The notes beneath the pieces were generated by a model. The model ran no database searches. It was not told the DNA's origin and saw only the letters and a list, made by a program, of their open reading frames with translations. A stretch of 64,000 nt of DNA from contig NZ_MKKX01000030.1 in assembly GCF_002091985.1 (NCBI RefSeq), positions 62,001 to 126,000 on the forward strand, written 5' to 3'. Below are positions 1-7,741 of the stretch, in pieces. The stretch's first letter is position 1, and each line of letters starts with the position of its first letter. The DNA comes from Rhodococcus sp. 1163 (GTDB lineage Bacteria > Actinomycetota > Actinomycetes > Mycobacteriales > Mycobacteriaceae). The translations under genes were made by a program, and so were the position numbers.

Positions 1-140
1 TCCATTCAAGCGGGGAGGTCACGCGTTCTTTCGGCGGCCAACCCATCGCTTCAATGTGACATTCATACGATCTGATGTCTTCGGTGGTCCATTCAAGCGG
101 AGCGCGGCCGCCCTACCGCGTGAATGGTCCATTCAAGCGG
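1..140. repeat. three copies of TCCATTCAAGCGG
   Basis: The 13-base word TCCATTCAAGCGG occurs at 1-13, 88-100 and 128-140. The last two copies are also preceded by GG. The rest of 1-227 holds no gene that I can support, only the upstream region of the gene that starts at 228. The copies are direct and irregularly spaced (87 and 40 bases). They could be regulator sites or the end of a larger repeat array lying left of the window. Confidence 0.6.
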
Positions 141-227
141 ACGGATGGCCAGTTGACAGCGGCCACCCCGCAGGTGACGTTGGTCGCTGAAAATGCACCG
201 GTCGGCCTCGCTGATTAGGCTCGAGGT

Positions 228-794
228 GTGATTCGCCGGAGCCCTTTGGTCATTGTTGCCATCATGCTCCCGGTTCTACTTGTCTCGCTGATCGGATTCG
301 GCGGCTACCTGACGTTCACGAGGGCCGCGATCGACCCGGTGACCTCTGCGGACGCGATCATCGTTCTGGGCGGTGAGCACGATGGCCGAGAGGCGTACGG
401 CGTGTCGTTGGCCGAGCAAGGTGTTGCCGACACCGTGGTGCTGTCGGATCCTTACGGTGCCAAGGATCCGGTCATGAAGAAGTACTGCGACAAGAAGACG
501 TCGAAGTACACCGTGCTGTGTGTCGATCCCGTCCCCAGCACGACTCGTGGGGAAGCCATCTTCACCCAGCAGCTTGCGCAGGAACGTGGTTGGAAGCACG
601 TCATCGTCGTGAGCTGGCGTTACCATCTGCCGCGCGCTCGCTTCATTTTCGGTCAATGCTTCGACGGCGAGGTCACCATGCGTCCGGTCCCACGCACCTA
701 TGACTTTTCGCTCGTGCAATGGGAATACACCTACCTGTATCAGATTGCGGGCTTCGTCAAAGCCGGCGTGCAGGGTGGACGCGGCAACGTCTGA
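228..794 (+). CDS. YdcF-like (DUF218) membrane-anchored protein
   Basis: This 188-residue protein has one N-terminal hydrophobic segment (about residues 6-28) followed by a DUF218/YdcF-type domain. Visible hallmarks are ADAIIVLGGEHDGR near residue 42, a central STTRGEA stretch, and VIVVSWRYHLPRARFIF near residue 125. These match the GG, the threonine/acidic loop and the S-x-x-H-xx-R elements of the family. The family is membrane-anchored and linked to envelope metabolism, but its reaction is unclear in most bacteria. The start is a GTG placed directly before the charged MIRR sequence of the membrane anchor. It stands alone and is convergent with the crcB pair. Confidence 0.75.
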   Translation: MIRRSPLVIVAIMLPVLLVSLIGFGGYLTFTRAAIDPVTSADAIIVLGGEHDGREAYGVSLAEQGVADTVVLSDPYGAKDPVMKKYCDKKTSKYTVLCVDPVPSTTRGEAIFTQQLAQERGWKHVIVVSWRYHLPRARFIFGQCFDGEVTMRPVPRTYDFSLVQWEYTYLYQIAGFVKAGVQGGRGNV

Positions 795-799
795 GTGAG

Positions 800-1162
800 T
801 CAGAGTTTGCTGTAGAGCGTGACACCGGACTTCCACAGTAGGAACCCGAGCATCGCGCAGGCGATCGCACCGACGACATTGGCGGTGAGAAACAGTGCCG
901 CCACTCGAAACCGTCGTCGACGCGCGTACCCGACCGTCAGCAGAGCGACCGAGGACATCGGCGCCAGCGAGGCGAGGAAGCCGAAACCGGCGAGGCCGAG
1001 GATCCACTGCGGGGGCGACGCGGCCACGAAGAACCCGAGCACTCCGCAGGAGACCATTGTCAGCAGGAGGACCCGTCGACTGTCGGTGACCGAGCCGGTG
1101 ATCACGTAATGCGCGAGAGCTCCGCACGCGCCACCGATGGCGACGAGGAGCAGCACGGTCAT
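800..1162 (-). CDS. crcB: CrcB-family fluoride channel subunit (second copy)
   Basis: A 120-residue membrane protein with four hydrophobic segments. It keeps the family opening GGACGALAHY, a variant of GGxxGAxxRY, but the central TFSTF-type motif is degenerate (FLASLAPMSS). The ATG overlaps the stop of the upstream crcB gene in an ATGA, so the two are translationally coupled. Paired crcB genes in Gram-positive bacteria encode a fluoride channel whose two halves have different sequences. That this copy is the divergent half is inferred from its weaker motifs. Confidence 0.8.
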   Translation of the reverse strand: MTVLLLVAIGGACGALAHYVITGSVTDSRRVLLLTMVSCGVLGFFVAASPPQWILGLAGFGFLASLAPMSSVALLTVGYARRRRFRVAALFLTANVVGAIACAMLGFLLWKSGVTLYSKL

Positions 1163-1536
1163 CCGACGGACTCGTGGGGGCGAGTGATGAGCGCGCCGAT
1201 GCCGAGCGCTGCGACGGCCACGATGGGTGTCACCACGATGTAGACGACCGAATTCCACGCATTGTCATGCGTGACTCCCTGCAGCGCATAGAAGCTGAAC
1301 GTGGTGAAACCGCAGGACGTCCCGATGACAAGGGGCCGCAGGATCGGTGCTGCGCGGCCGGACAGATAACCCAACGTGGCGCCGAGTAGTAGGCACCCGA
1401 CCACGTTGATCGAAAACGTGCTCAGCAGAAGCCATCGTGCGGACTCGCGCCGATCCCAGATTTCGTAGCGGACCATCGCCCCGAGTGCACCGCCGAAGGC
1501 GACCGCGGCGGTGGCGGGGAATCTGTCGTAGCTCAT
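1159..1536 (-). CDS. crcB: CrcB-family fluoride channel subunit (first copy)
   Basis: A 125-residue protein with four predicted membrane helices. It has the diagnostic FGGALGAMVRYEI motif near the N-terminus and GTSCGFTTFSFYALQ in the third helix, which carries the Phe and polar residues that line the fluoride path. Fluc/CrcB proteins export fluoride passively and work as dimers in inverted orientation. It is the first gene of a two-gene unit. I looked for a fluoride riboswitch in 1537-1620 and did not find its conserved core. Confidence 0.88.
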   Translation of the reverse strand: MSYDRFPATAAVAFGGALGAMVRYEIWDRRESARWLLLSTFSINVVGCLLLGATLGYLSGRAAPILRPLVIGTSCGFTTFSFYALQGVTHDNAWNSVVYIVVTPIVAVAALGIGALITRPHESVG

Positions 1537-1645
1537 CGCATTTCACCCTAGTGTGAATCGGCAGCGACGCCAGGTGAGAGCGCATCCGGCGTCGAGAATC
1601 ACACCAGATGAAGGGACTTGCGTTCCTCGGGTATGTTTGTCGACT

Positions 1646-2026
1646 GTGACGCTTGACGAGTCAGGGCTCGGCCCTCAACATTTCGACGTGGCTGTTCAGT
1701 GGCGTGGCACTGCGGCCATCGTGACGGTCTCCGGTGAGCTCGATTTGGTGACCGCACCGCAGCTGACGGAATCGGTCGAGTTGGTCTGCGGGAAGCAGCC
1801 GACGGCCCTCGTCATCGATCTTTCCAGCGTCGGATTCCTCGCTTCGGCGGGAATGTCGCTGCTGGCCTCCACACATCAGAAACTCGGTGACACGGCAGGG
1901 TTTGCCGTGGTCGCGGACGGCCCAGCCACGGGCCGGCCACTGACGCTGGTCGGGCTCGATCAGCTATTCGGAATCTTTGCGACGGTAGAGGAGGCGCTGG
2001 ATGCGCTTCAGGTGGGTAAATCCTGA
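1646..2026 (+). CDS. STAS-domain anti-sigma factor antagonist
   Basis: A 126-residue STAS protein. The pattern VTVSGELDLVTAPQL (about residues 26-40) and VIDLSSVGFLASAGMSLL (about 56-73) is the usual anti-anti-sigma signature. The Ser in LASAG (about residue 67) sits where RsbV/SpoIIAA proteins are phosphorylated. I chose the GTG at 1646 because the sequence upstream of it does not resemble the domain. The next gene encodes an RsbW-like ATPase, so the two probably form a partner-switching pair that controls an alternative sigma factor; no sigma gene is adjacent. Confidence 0.82.
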   Translation: MTLDESGLGPQHFDVAVQWRGTAAIVTVSGELDLVTAPQLTESVELVCGKQPTALVIDLSSVGFLASAGMSLLASTHQKLGDTAGFAVVADGPATGRPLTLVGLDQLFGIFATVEEALDALQVGKS

Positions 2027-2047
2027 CGCTTTGGGTATGACGGAGCA

Positions 2048-2530
2048 ATGATGGCAATTGTGTTCGGTGGCAGGAGCGACCCGACGGTCCCTCCTGCCAC
2101 CGAACCGAACTCCAGCCCGCGACTCGAGGACGTCATGCACCTGGACTTCGACGGGGAAGCGGCCGTGGCAGATCGAGCGTCTGCACTTCGGATCGCGCTG
2201 AACCAGTGGCTGACCGGTCTCGACGTGGACCCCAACCGTGTCTACGACGTGGTGTTGGCTACCTATGAGGCGCTGGCCAATTCCGTCGAGCACGCGTACG
2301 CCGGAGCATCCGGGCCAGGGACGTTGGATCTGCATGCGCAGTTCGTCCCGGCGACCGGCTCCATCGAAGTGGTCATCTGCGACCACGGTGAGTGGGCTGT
2401 CCATGCGCCCGACTCCACCCGTGGACGGGGTGTCCCCCTGATGCATGCGCTCGCCGACACGACAGCCGTGACATCCGATCACGATGGCACAACGGTCCGC
2501 CTCATCTGGGACGCACCTGTATCTGTCTGA
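2048..2530 (+). CDS. RsbW-like anti-sigma factor kinase (HATPase_c)
   Basis: A 160-residue protein with a GHKL ATP-binding domain. The N-box is EALANSVEHAY (about residue 75), the G1 region is ICDHGEW, the G2 region is RGRGVPLMHAL, and GTTVRLIW closes the fold. In RsbW/SpoIIAB proteins this domain binds a sigma factor and phosphorylates the STAS antagonist. It lies 21 bases after the STAS gene, so an operon is likely. The first 30 residues are not conserved, and the true start could lie a few codons later. Confidence 0.83.
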   Translation: MMAIVFGGRSDPTVPPATEPNSSPRLEDVMHLDFDGEAAVADRASALRIALNQWLTGLDVDPNRVYDVVLATYEALANSVEHAYAGASGPGTLDLHAQFVPATGSIEVVICDHGEWAVHAPDSTRGRGVPLMHALADTTAVTSDHDGTTVRLIWDAPVSV

Positions 2531-2617
2531 CCGCAGTCGCACCACCCGACTTCGGTCAATGCCATGACATGCACATTGTGAAGTAGCACAATCGCTCCAT
2601 CGGGACATAGTCCGAGG

Positions 2618-3580
2618 GTGGAGGCGCAATTGAATGCTTCGCAGGTGCCGGGTGCCGTGGTTGCGGACCGGTATCGATTGCTGCAGCGTCGCCCGTCCAT
2701 CGGCTGGGGCGCCCGTTGGCGTGCCAAGGACCTGACCTCCGGTCGTGACTTTTCCCTATCGCTGTTCCGCACCACGGTAATCCAGTCCCATGACCCGCGC
2801 CCCGACGCGATCAGAAGATTCATCGAGACCGCGCGTGCATACGGTCGAGGAAGACAAGGACAGTTCGACGTCCTGGAGGCGACGCCGTACGTCGCCGTGG
2901 TCGAGGAACTCGGGTCTCGCCGTCCCTTCGCTCCACCGATCGAGGCGCCGCCAGACCCCGATGCCGCAGGGCCACGTCGACAGCTGACGTGGGTGCTCGC
3001 TGCGGGCGCAGTGATCGGGGCCTTCGGCTTGCTGGGGTGGTTACTGTCCACCACGTTGCTGGCGAACAACCTCGGCGACGTATCCAACGTGGCCGCGGCA
3101 CCGGAACTGCCGTCGGCGATGCCTACCAAGCCACCGCCGGCACCCGCACCGATTCTGCCGGCCGGCGCCGAGGTGTGGTCCGCGGTACGCAGCCCGGACA
3201 ACCCAGAAGATGCGAGACTGGCCATCGATGCCAACCCGGCGACCGCATGGTCCACGGACAACTATCGGAGCCCCTTCGGCACGACCAACAATGGAATCGG
3301 CCTCCTGGTGAACTTCGCTTATCAGGTGGACTTCGACGAAGTCTGGGTTTCGACCCCGGTGGCCGGGACGACCGTGGAGATCCGGACGCCACCGGAACCG
3401 GACGGCACGCTGAGCTCGACGCGTGTCCTCGGGTCCGCTGTCACGGGCCGCGGCGTGACGACCATCCCGACCGAGGTGGTTCCGGGTTCACGTGCGGTGT
3501 TGGTGTGGGTGGCCGCGCTTGCTCCCGCCACATCCGGATTCGCGTCCGAGATATCGGAAATCGGATTCACGCCCGCCTGA
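2618..3580 (+). CDS. membrane pseudokinase with extracytoplasmic discoidin-like domain
   Basis: This 320-residue protein begins with a short kinase-like N-lobe: VADRYRLLQR, then SIGWGARWRAKDLTSGRDFSL. The glycine loop is altered, and no catalytic loop (HRD) or DFG is present, so it cannot be an active kinase. One membrane helix follows at about residues 123-145. Outside the membrane is a Pro-rich linker and a beta-rich domain with RLAIDANPATAWSTDNYR, a motif typical of F5/8 or discoidin-like sugar/peptide-binding domains. The same pseudokinase-to-outer-domain layout is known at the C-terminus of mycobacterial MviN/MurJ, so a role in cell-wall control is plausible but inferred. Confidence 0.7.
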   Translation: MEAQLNASQVPGAVVADRYRLLQRRPSIGWGARWRAKDLTSGRDFSLSLFRTTVIQSHDPRPDAIRRFIETARAYGRGRQGQFDVLEATPYVAVVEELGSRRPFAPPIEAPPDPDAAGPRRQLTWVLAAGAVIGAFGLLGWLLSTTLLANNLGDVSNVAAAPELPSAMPTKPPPAPAPILPAGAEVWSAVRSPDNPEDARLAIDANPATAWSTDNYRSPFGTTNNGIGLLVNFAYQVDFDEVWVSTPVAGTTVEIRTPPEPDGTLSSTRVLGSAVTGRGVTTIPTEVVPGSRAVLVWVAALAPATSGFASEISEIGFTPA

Positions 3581-3598
3581 GGGCGAAGGCAGAACTCC

Positions 3599-4024
3599 TC
3601 AGCGCTTCGGCGTGGTCACTTTCGAGGAGGTTGCGGGTTGCTGTCCGCTGGTGCTGCTGCGAGGTGCCTTCGTCGACGACGATTCGGTAGTACTCGCCCC
3701 GGGTGTCGCCTTGGCCGTCGTCGTACCTGAAGGTGTGGTTCCCGGAGGAGTCGTGGTGGGCTGGGGAGTGGTGGTGGGCGGGGTTGTCGTTGTGGGCTTG
3801 GGCGTCGTGGGGACCGCCACCTTCCACGTCGGCGACGGCGGGACGAGGATGCCGGTGGAGGGTGCGGCGCGCACAGCGGAGCTCAGGTCCGATCGCAGGG
3901 CCGGGGGGTGCACCGTGGTGGTCGTATCGGAGAACGCTCCGCCCAGCGCTCCGATGGTCAGTCCGACGGCTACTGCGACACCTGCGATTGCCACCGCCGA
4001 TACCGCGATGACTTTGTCGCGCAT
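3599..4024 (-). CDS. membrane-anchored Thr/Pro-rich protein
   Basis: A 141-residue protein with the N-terminal signal or anchor MRDKVIAVSAVAIAGVAVAV, followed by a short folded stretch and a long tail of Thr, Pro and Ser (about residues 75-141). The tail resembles a wall-spanning or glycosylated linker. I place the start at the ATG at 4024 because AGGG lies about nine bases upstream; an in-frame TTG nine bases earlier has no room for a ribosome site. No catalytic motif is visible and I do not recognise the family. Confidence 0.65.
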   Translation of the reverse strand: MRDKVIAVSAVAIAGVAVAVGLTIGALGGAFSDTTTTVHPPALRSDLSSAVRAAPSTGILVPPSPTWKVAVPTTPKPTTTTPPTTTPQPTTTPPGTTPSGTTTAKATPGASTTESSSTKAPRSSTSGQQPATSSKVTTPKR

Positions 4025-4110
4025 GTAGATCAACCCTCACTCCGGTTCCCGCCGGCCAAGTTACCGCGGAAATGACCTGCGAACGCTACCGCAGAAAGAG
4101 GGAGTGGTGC

Positions 4111-4332
4111 TCAGCCGGCAGCGGCATCGCCGCGTGCTGCGGTACGGCGGCCTCCACCGAATCGGTGCTCCCATACGCCGCCTACGAGACGGTGACCTTG
4201 CCATCGACGCCCGCGGAGGGCCTTACGGTGCACGGTCGTCATGCGGACGGCCCACGTCATCGCTTTGCTGTCGGTCGGAAGCTCGGCTTCGGCGAGTACT
4301 TCGTCCTCGGTTCTGACCTGATACATCGGCAT
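4111..4332 (-). CDS. small hypothetical protein
   Basis: A possible 73-residue protein, beginning MPMYQVRTEDEVLAEAELP and rich in Arg/Gly toward the end. Codon third positions are strongly G/C, as in neighbouring genes, and the N-terminal half has a balanced composition. There is no clear ribosome site, and the second Met (4326) could be the start. No family is recognised. It runs in the same direction as the gene that starts at 4024. Confidence 0.4.
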   Translation of the reverse strand: MPMYQVRTEDEVLAEAELPTDSKAMTWAVRMTTVHRKALRGRRWQGHRLVGGVWEHRFGGGRRTAARGDAAAG

Positions 4333-4393
4333 GTGTCACATCTTGCATCATGCGACGGCAAATTTCCTATCGGAAAGATACCGGACCGTACGT

Positions 4394-4422
4394 TTGACCG
4401 ATACCGCGTATCCGGTGGTCAA
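4394..4422. promoter_or_regulatory. inverted repeat upstream of the small gene at 4332
   Basis: TTGACC at 4394-4399 and GGTCAA at 4417-4422 form inverted arms, and GATAC at 4400-4404 mirrors GTATC at 4408-4412 within them. The element lies 60-90 bases upstream of the leftward start at 4332 and just downstream of the phosphatase gene. It could be an operator, but no regulator is known. Confidence 0.35.
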
Positions 4423-4457
4423 GCTAACTGCTCGATGGGATTCAAACGGACCGCGAG

Positions 4458-4961
4458 TCATATCAACCGAAGTATTTCGGGCAGAGTATCGGCTATTTGC
4501 TGTCCGATTTCCTCGTACATCTCGTGCGCCCGCTTGTACGGATCCTCGATGTCCAAGGTCGATACCGAGTGTTTCGCACGGGCGTCGGCGATCTGGTCGA
4601 GCGAGGTGGCTTCGGAAGACCGCACCAGCTCTGCAGCCTCGAGCAACGTGAACGTCCGACGCAACCTACGAGGCGCGATGCCCAGCACGGCGTCGCGGTG
4701 GCGGCTGGTCATGGTGAGGATCAGGTCCGCTTCCTCCGCCATTCGAGGCGAGATGCGTCGCGCGACGAACCCTTCCTCGTCCCCGCCGAGTTGACGCAGC
4801 ACGGTGGCCGCGGACTGGTCCATGGGGTGACCGGTCAGCCCATGGGTACCAGCGCTGGAAGCGGTCAACGCCAACCCCCTTTCGGCGGCGTACGCCATGG
4901 CCAGACGTTCGGCGGTGGGGGAGCGGCAGATGTTGCCTGTACAAACGAAGAGGATATGCAC
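4458..4961 (-). CDS. low-molecular-weight protein tyrosine phosphatase
   Basis: A 167-residue enzyme beginning with the catalytic loop HILFVCTGNICRSPTAERL. The nucleophile is Cys7, and Arg13 and Ser14 close the C-x5-R-S loop. DIEDPY near the C-terminus supplies the general acid. I chose the GTG at 4961 because it places the loop six residues from the N-terminus, as in the family. The class dephosphorylates tyrosine on proteins, in actinobacteria often secreted or capsule-related. It is divergent from the Hsp70-like gene at 5110, separated by about 150 bases. Confidence 0.9.
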   Translation of the reverse strand: MHILFVCTGNICRSPTAERLAMAYAAERGLALTASSAGTHGLTGHPMDQSAATVLRQLGGDEEGFVARRISPRMAEEADLILTMTSRHRDAVLGIAPRRLRRTFTLLEAAELVRSSEATSLDQIADARAKHSVSTLDIEDPYKRAHEMYEEIGQQIADTLPEILRLI

Positions 4962-5109
4962 GGGGTCTACGTTACGGCGATCGCCATCGAGCAACGGCCG
5001 CGCTACAGTATTGCCGAGTGGGGGCACCGAGAGTGGATCTTTGTATCTCTTTCTTCGGCGAGTCCCAGTGGCGTGCGCTCGAGACGTGCGCCTCCAAGTG
5101 AGGCAGGTC

Positions 5110-6444
5110 ATGACTGAGGTTCTCGGTGTTTCGGTGGGGTCGAGTGCCGTCCGCATGGCTCGTCCCGACTTGCGGATGTACTCGGCAGGCAGGCAGGGTC
5201 TCGATTTCTACAGTGACACGGTCGACGCCTACTGGCAGGACTGCGCGGAAGACGTAGCCGCCGAGTCGATCGGTGTGGTCCTCTCCCAGCGCAACGGATG
5301 CCCTGAAGTCGAGGCGACCGGCGTCGCCTACCGCGATCAGCAGCAGTTCGGTGAGATTCAGCAGGCGATGGCGAACCAGCGTCTCTACAACTACCGGCTG
5401 GTCCCCGAGGCCAGAGCGGCTCTGGCCTACCTGGAAGCGTCAGGCGAGCTGGCCAACTTCGGCACGATCGGGCTGTACGACCTGGGAAGCTCCGGTCTGA
5501 CCATCAGCGTGATCGATCGCGCGAGCGGTGACGTGTTGCTGGCCGAAAGAACCACCGACATCAGCGGTGACGATTTCGATCGGCTCATCTGCGACAACCA
5601 ACTCTCCAGGCGCGGGGCCGAGCCACCTCCCGCACTCGGTATCGCAGAGTTCACCAGCCGGTGCCGTATCGCGAAGGAACAACTGTCCGTCAACGGCGCA
5701 GTCTGCCTTCCCGGTGACAGCGGCGTCATCCTCATCTCCCGTGAGGCGTTCGAGGCACTCGTCACGGTCCCCATCGAGTATTCGGCACGGTTGCTTCGGG
5801 ATGTGCTCACTCGATCGCCGCAGTACGTCGATGCCGTGTTCCTGATCGGCGGTGGCGCTCGGATTCCGTTGGTCGAAAACATCATCAGGTCGTGGACCGG
5901 ACTGCCAGTGGTGACGCCTCGTGATCCCGAGTCCGTCGCAGCCAAGGGTGCAGCCCTGCTCGCGACGCCGGTGGAGAACCTGGCCACCGAGGCCGCATCG
6001 TCTTTGGCGCTCACCGGTGCCCCCGAATGGCTGAGCCCGGAGCCCGCCGACAGACCTGTGACGTCCACTCGAAAGGTTCGCGGCGCGGCGCTCGTTGCGG
6101 CCGGGCTGGCAGCCATTGCCGCCCTCGGTCTCACCCTCGGGTACGGCAATTCGGACAACTCGACAAGTGCGCCCACAGACAACGTCGAACCTACGACGAC
6201 CGTGCCGTCGACGACACGTCCCGCGCCGTCCACCACCACGGTGCCCCGGCCGACGCCCCAGCCGGTGGTTCCGGCGCCGGAGCCGGTCGAGACCTACGAG
6301 GCACCGCAATACGAGGATCCGACGCCCGCTCCTGCACCACCGCCGGCACCCGAGCCCCCGCCCCTGATACCGGGTCTACCTGGCCTGAAGCTTCCACAGT
6401 TCCAGCTACCCCCGCCGCCGGTGTTCGAGCTGCCGAGGTTCTAG
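5110..6444 (+). CDS. Hsp70/actin-fold membrane protein with Pro-rich tail
   Basis: This 444-residue protein has a degenerate Hsp70 nucleotide-binding domain: TEVLGVSVGSSAVRMA as phosphate 1, GLYDLGSSGLTISVID as phosphate 2 and AVFLIGGGARIPLVENI as the adenosine motif. No substrate-binding domain follows. Instead there is a membrane helix (about residues 320-340) and a Thr/Pro/Glu-rich tail ending in PPPLIPGLPGLKLP. The ATG at 5110 follows AGGCAGG. The gene is a close paralogue of the one at 27413. The layout suggests a cytoplasmic ATP sensor tied to a wall-spanning tail, which is inference. Confidence 0.82.
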   Translation: MTEVLGVSVGSSAVRMARPDLRMYSAGRQGLDFYSDTVDAYWQDCAEDVAAESIGVVLSQRNGCPEVEATGVAYRDQQQFGEIQQAMANQRLYNYRLVPEARAALAYLEASGELANFGTIGLYDLGSSGLTISVIDRASGDVLLAERTTDISGDDFDRLICDNQLSRRGAEPPPALGIAEFTSRCRIAKEQLSVNGAVCLPGDSGVILISREAFEALVTVPIEYSARLLRDVLTRSPQYVDAVFLIGGGARIPLVENIIRSWTGLPVVTPRDPESVAAKGAALLATPVENLATEAASSLALTGAPEWLSPEPADRPVTSTRKVRGAALVAAGLAAIAALGLTLGYGNSDNSTSAPTDNVEPTTTVPSTTRPAPSTTTVPRPTPQPVVPAPEPVETYEAPQYEDPTPAPAPPPAPEPPPLIPGLPGLKLPQFQLPPPPVFELPRF

Positions 6445-6445
6445 T

Positions 6446-7390
6446 TCACGCGCCCGGCAGCCGAAGTCGGGCGGACACCGCGAGGTGGTCGGAGTCGGGG
6501 ATCTGGACGGGGTGCACCTCGAGTGCGTCGACCGTATCGCTCGTCACCACGTGGTCGAGCTGCGCCAGCGGACGGTCCGACGGGAAAGTGCGGAACAATC
6601 CCGAACCCGCGCGTTCGGCGGCGTCGACGAAGCCCGCGCTCGCCAGATCGCGGAACTGTCGATGGTCGCCCGTGGCGTTGAAGTCCCCGGCCACCAGCAC
6701 TGTTCCCGGGTAGGACTCCATCGAGGCGCGCATGCGGTCGAGGTCCTTTGCCCACTGCACGGTGTCGCGTGGTGTTGCAGGCGACATGGCATGAAACGCC
6801 ACCACGGTCACCGCGACGCCGTCGATGACGGTATTCGCCTGAACCGGTACGAAACCGAAGTCGGACAGTCGCGTGCCGTCGGTGAGCGGAGTCCTGCTCC
6901 ACAAGCCGGTGCCGTCCGAGACGGGCAGCGCGGCGGTGAAGCTGTAGGGCAGCAGATCGTCGATCCCAGCGCGGGTGAGGTCGTCGACCTCGGCGGGGGT
7001 GAGTTCTTGTACGGCGAGAAGATCGGCATCGCTCGTACGGATCTCGTCGACGATCGCTGCGGCGTCGGCCTCACCGTGCGCGACGTTGACCGTCAGGACA
7101 GTGATGTCCTGCCCGGTGGCGGTCGCGGTGTCCGCGATGAACCGGGGGATCTGGATGCCGACGAGGAGGATCGCGAGCGTTACTGCCGTGACCAGGCCGA
7201 CGCGCGAGCGTGTCACGGTAAAAAGGATCGCCGCCACGGCGGCGAACACTGCGAAGTAGGGGGCTCCGACGACGAGGGCCACCAGCATGATCTGCGTCAC
7301 GCCCAGTTGGCGAACGGCCAGCATCGCGATGGTGAAAATCAGGATCGCCCATGCAACTACAAGTGCCATCCCACGTAAGACGCGTCGCAC
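6446..7390 (-). CDS. endonuclease/exonuclease/phosphatase-fold membrane protein
   Basis: A 314-residue protein with three N-terminal membrane helices (about residues 5-90) and a C-terminal EEP domain. Visible EEP motifs are VLTVNVAHG, LLAVQELT with the metal-binding Glu, VAGDFNATGDHRQF, LDHVVTS and the final SDHLAVSARLRL. Proteins of this layout face the outside and may be phosphodiesterases acting on nucleotides, lipids or wall polymers; the substrate cannot be read. I chose the GTG at 7390 because GGAGG sits seven bases upstream, rather than the TTG at 7426. It is convergent with the Hsp70-like gene. Confidence 0.8.
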   Translation of the reverse strand: MRRVLRGMALVVAWAILIFTIAMLAVRQLGVTQIMLVALVVGAPYFAVFAAVAAILFTVTRSRVGLVTAVTLAILLVGIQIPRFIADTATATGQDITVLTVNVAHGEADAAAIVDEIRTSDADLLAVQELTPAEVDDLTRAGIDDLLPYSFTAALPVSDGTGLWSRTPLTDGTRLSDFGFVPVQANTVIDGVAVTVVAFHAMSPATPRDTVQWAKDLDRMRASMESYPGTVLVAGDFNATGDHRQFRDLASAGFVDAAERAGSGLFRTFPSDRPLAQLDHVVTSDTVDALEVHPVQIPDSDHLAVSARLRLPGA

Positions 7391-7459
7391 TGTGGCGCCT
7401 CCGGTTTTATGAGCCGCACGCGGCAATAGTTGACTGAATCATTGGCTAGACTCACGTTT

Positions 7460-7624
7460 ATGGCCAGCTCAGACGCGGTATGCAAGTGTCGTCATCAGCG
7501 GACTGCGCATCAGCATTACCGCAAGGGAAGCGACTGCTCGCTCTGTGATTGCAGCCGTTTCCGACGGCCCGTTGTGTCACGTCTTATCAGTCAGGCCAAC
7601 CGCCAGCTTCAGCGCCTCAAATAA
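7460..7624 (+). CDS. small Cys/His-rich, probably zinc-binding protein
   Basis: A 54-residue basic protein. CKCRHQRTAHQHYRKG followed by CSLCDC gives five Cys and several His, a likely zinc-binding knuckle. The tail is Arg-rich. The ATG at 7460 gives a compact protein; an in-frame TTG at 7430 is less likely. Small proteins of this style are common in Rhodococcus and mycobacteria and have no assigned function. Confidence 0.7.
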   Translation: MASSDAVCKCRHQRTAHQHYRKGSDCSLCDCSRFRRPVVSRLISQANRQLQRLK

Positions 7625-7646
7625 TTGTACAGTCTTCGATTGGACG

Positions 7647-7667
7647 CTAAACAGACCGATTGTTTAG
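7647..7667. promoter_or_regulatory. palindromic operator at the promoter of the DUF1839-GH2 unit
   Basis: CTAAACA (7647-7653) and TGTTTAG (7661-7667) are perfect 7-base arms around a 7-base spacer. The element overlaps a possible -10 (TAGTAT, 7665-7670), with TTGGAC about 19 bases upstream, so a repressor bound here could block transcription of 7742-11222. AAACA/TGTTT half sites recur at the other two promoters of this locus. Confidence 0.55.
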
Positions 7668-7741
7668 TATTGAGCCCTCGATCCAGGCAAAATGGGCAAT
7701 TCGGCTTCGAGCCCTGAGCTTGTCATCCGGCAGGAGGCATA

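Noticed and set aside
1537-1645. Fluoride riboswitch upstream of crcB
   Set aside because: The conserved GGNGAUGG-type 5' core and the matching 3' segment are not seen on the minus strand.
1629-2038. SigB-type promoters (GGGTAT at 1629-1634 and 2033-2038)
   Set aside because: Both -10 boxes are present but no GTTT -35 lies 14-18 bases upstream, so I mention them without listing promoters.
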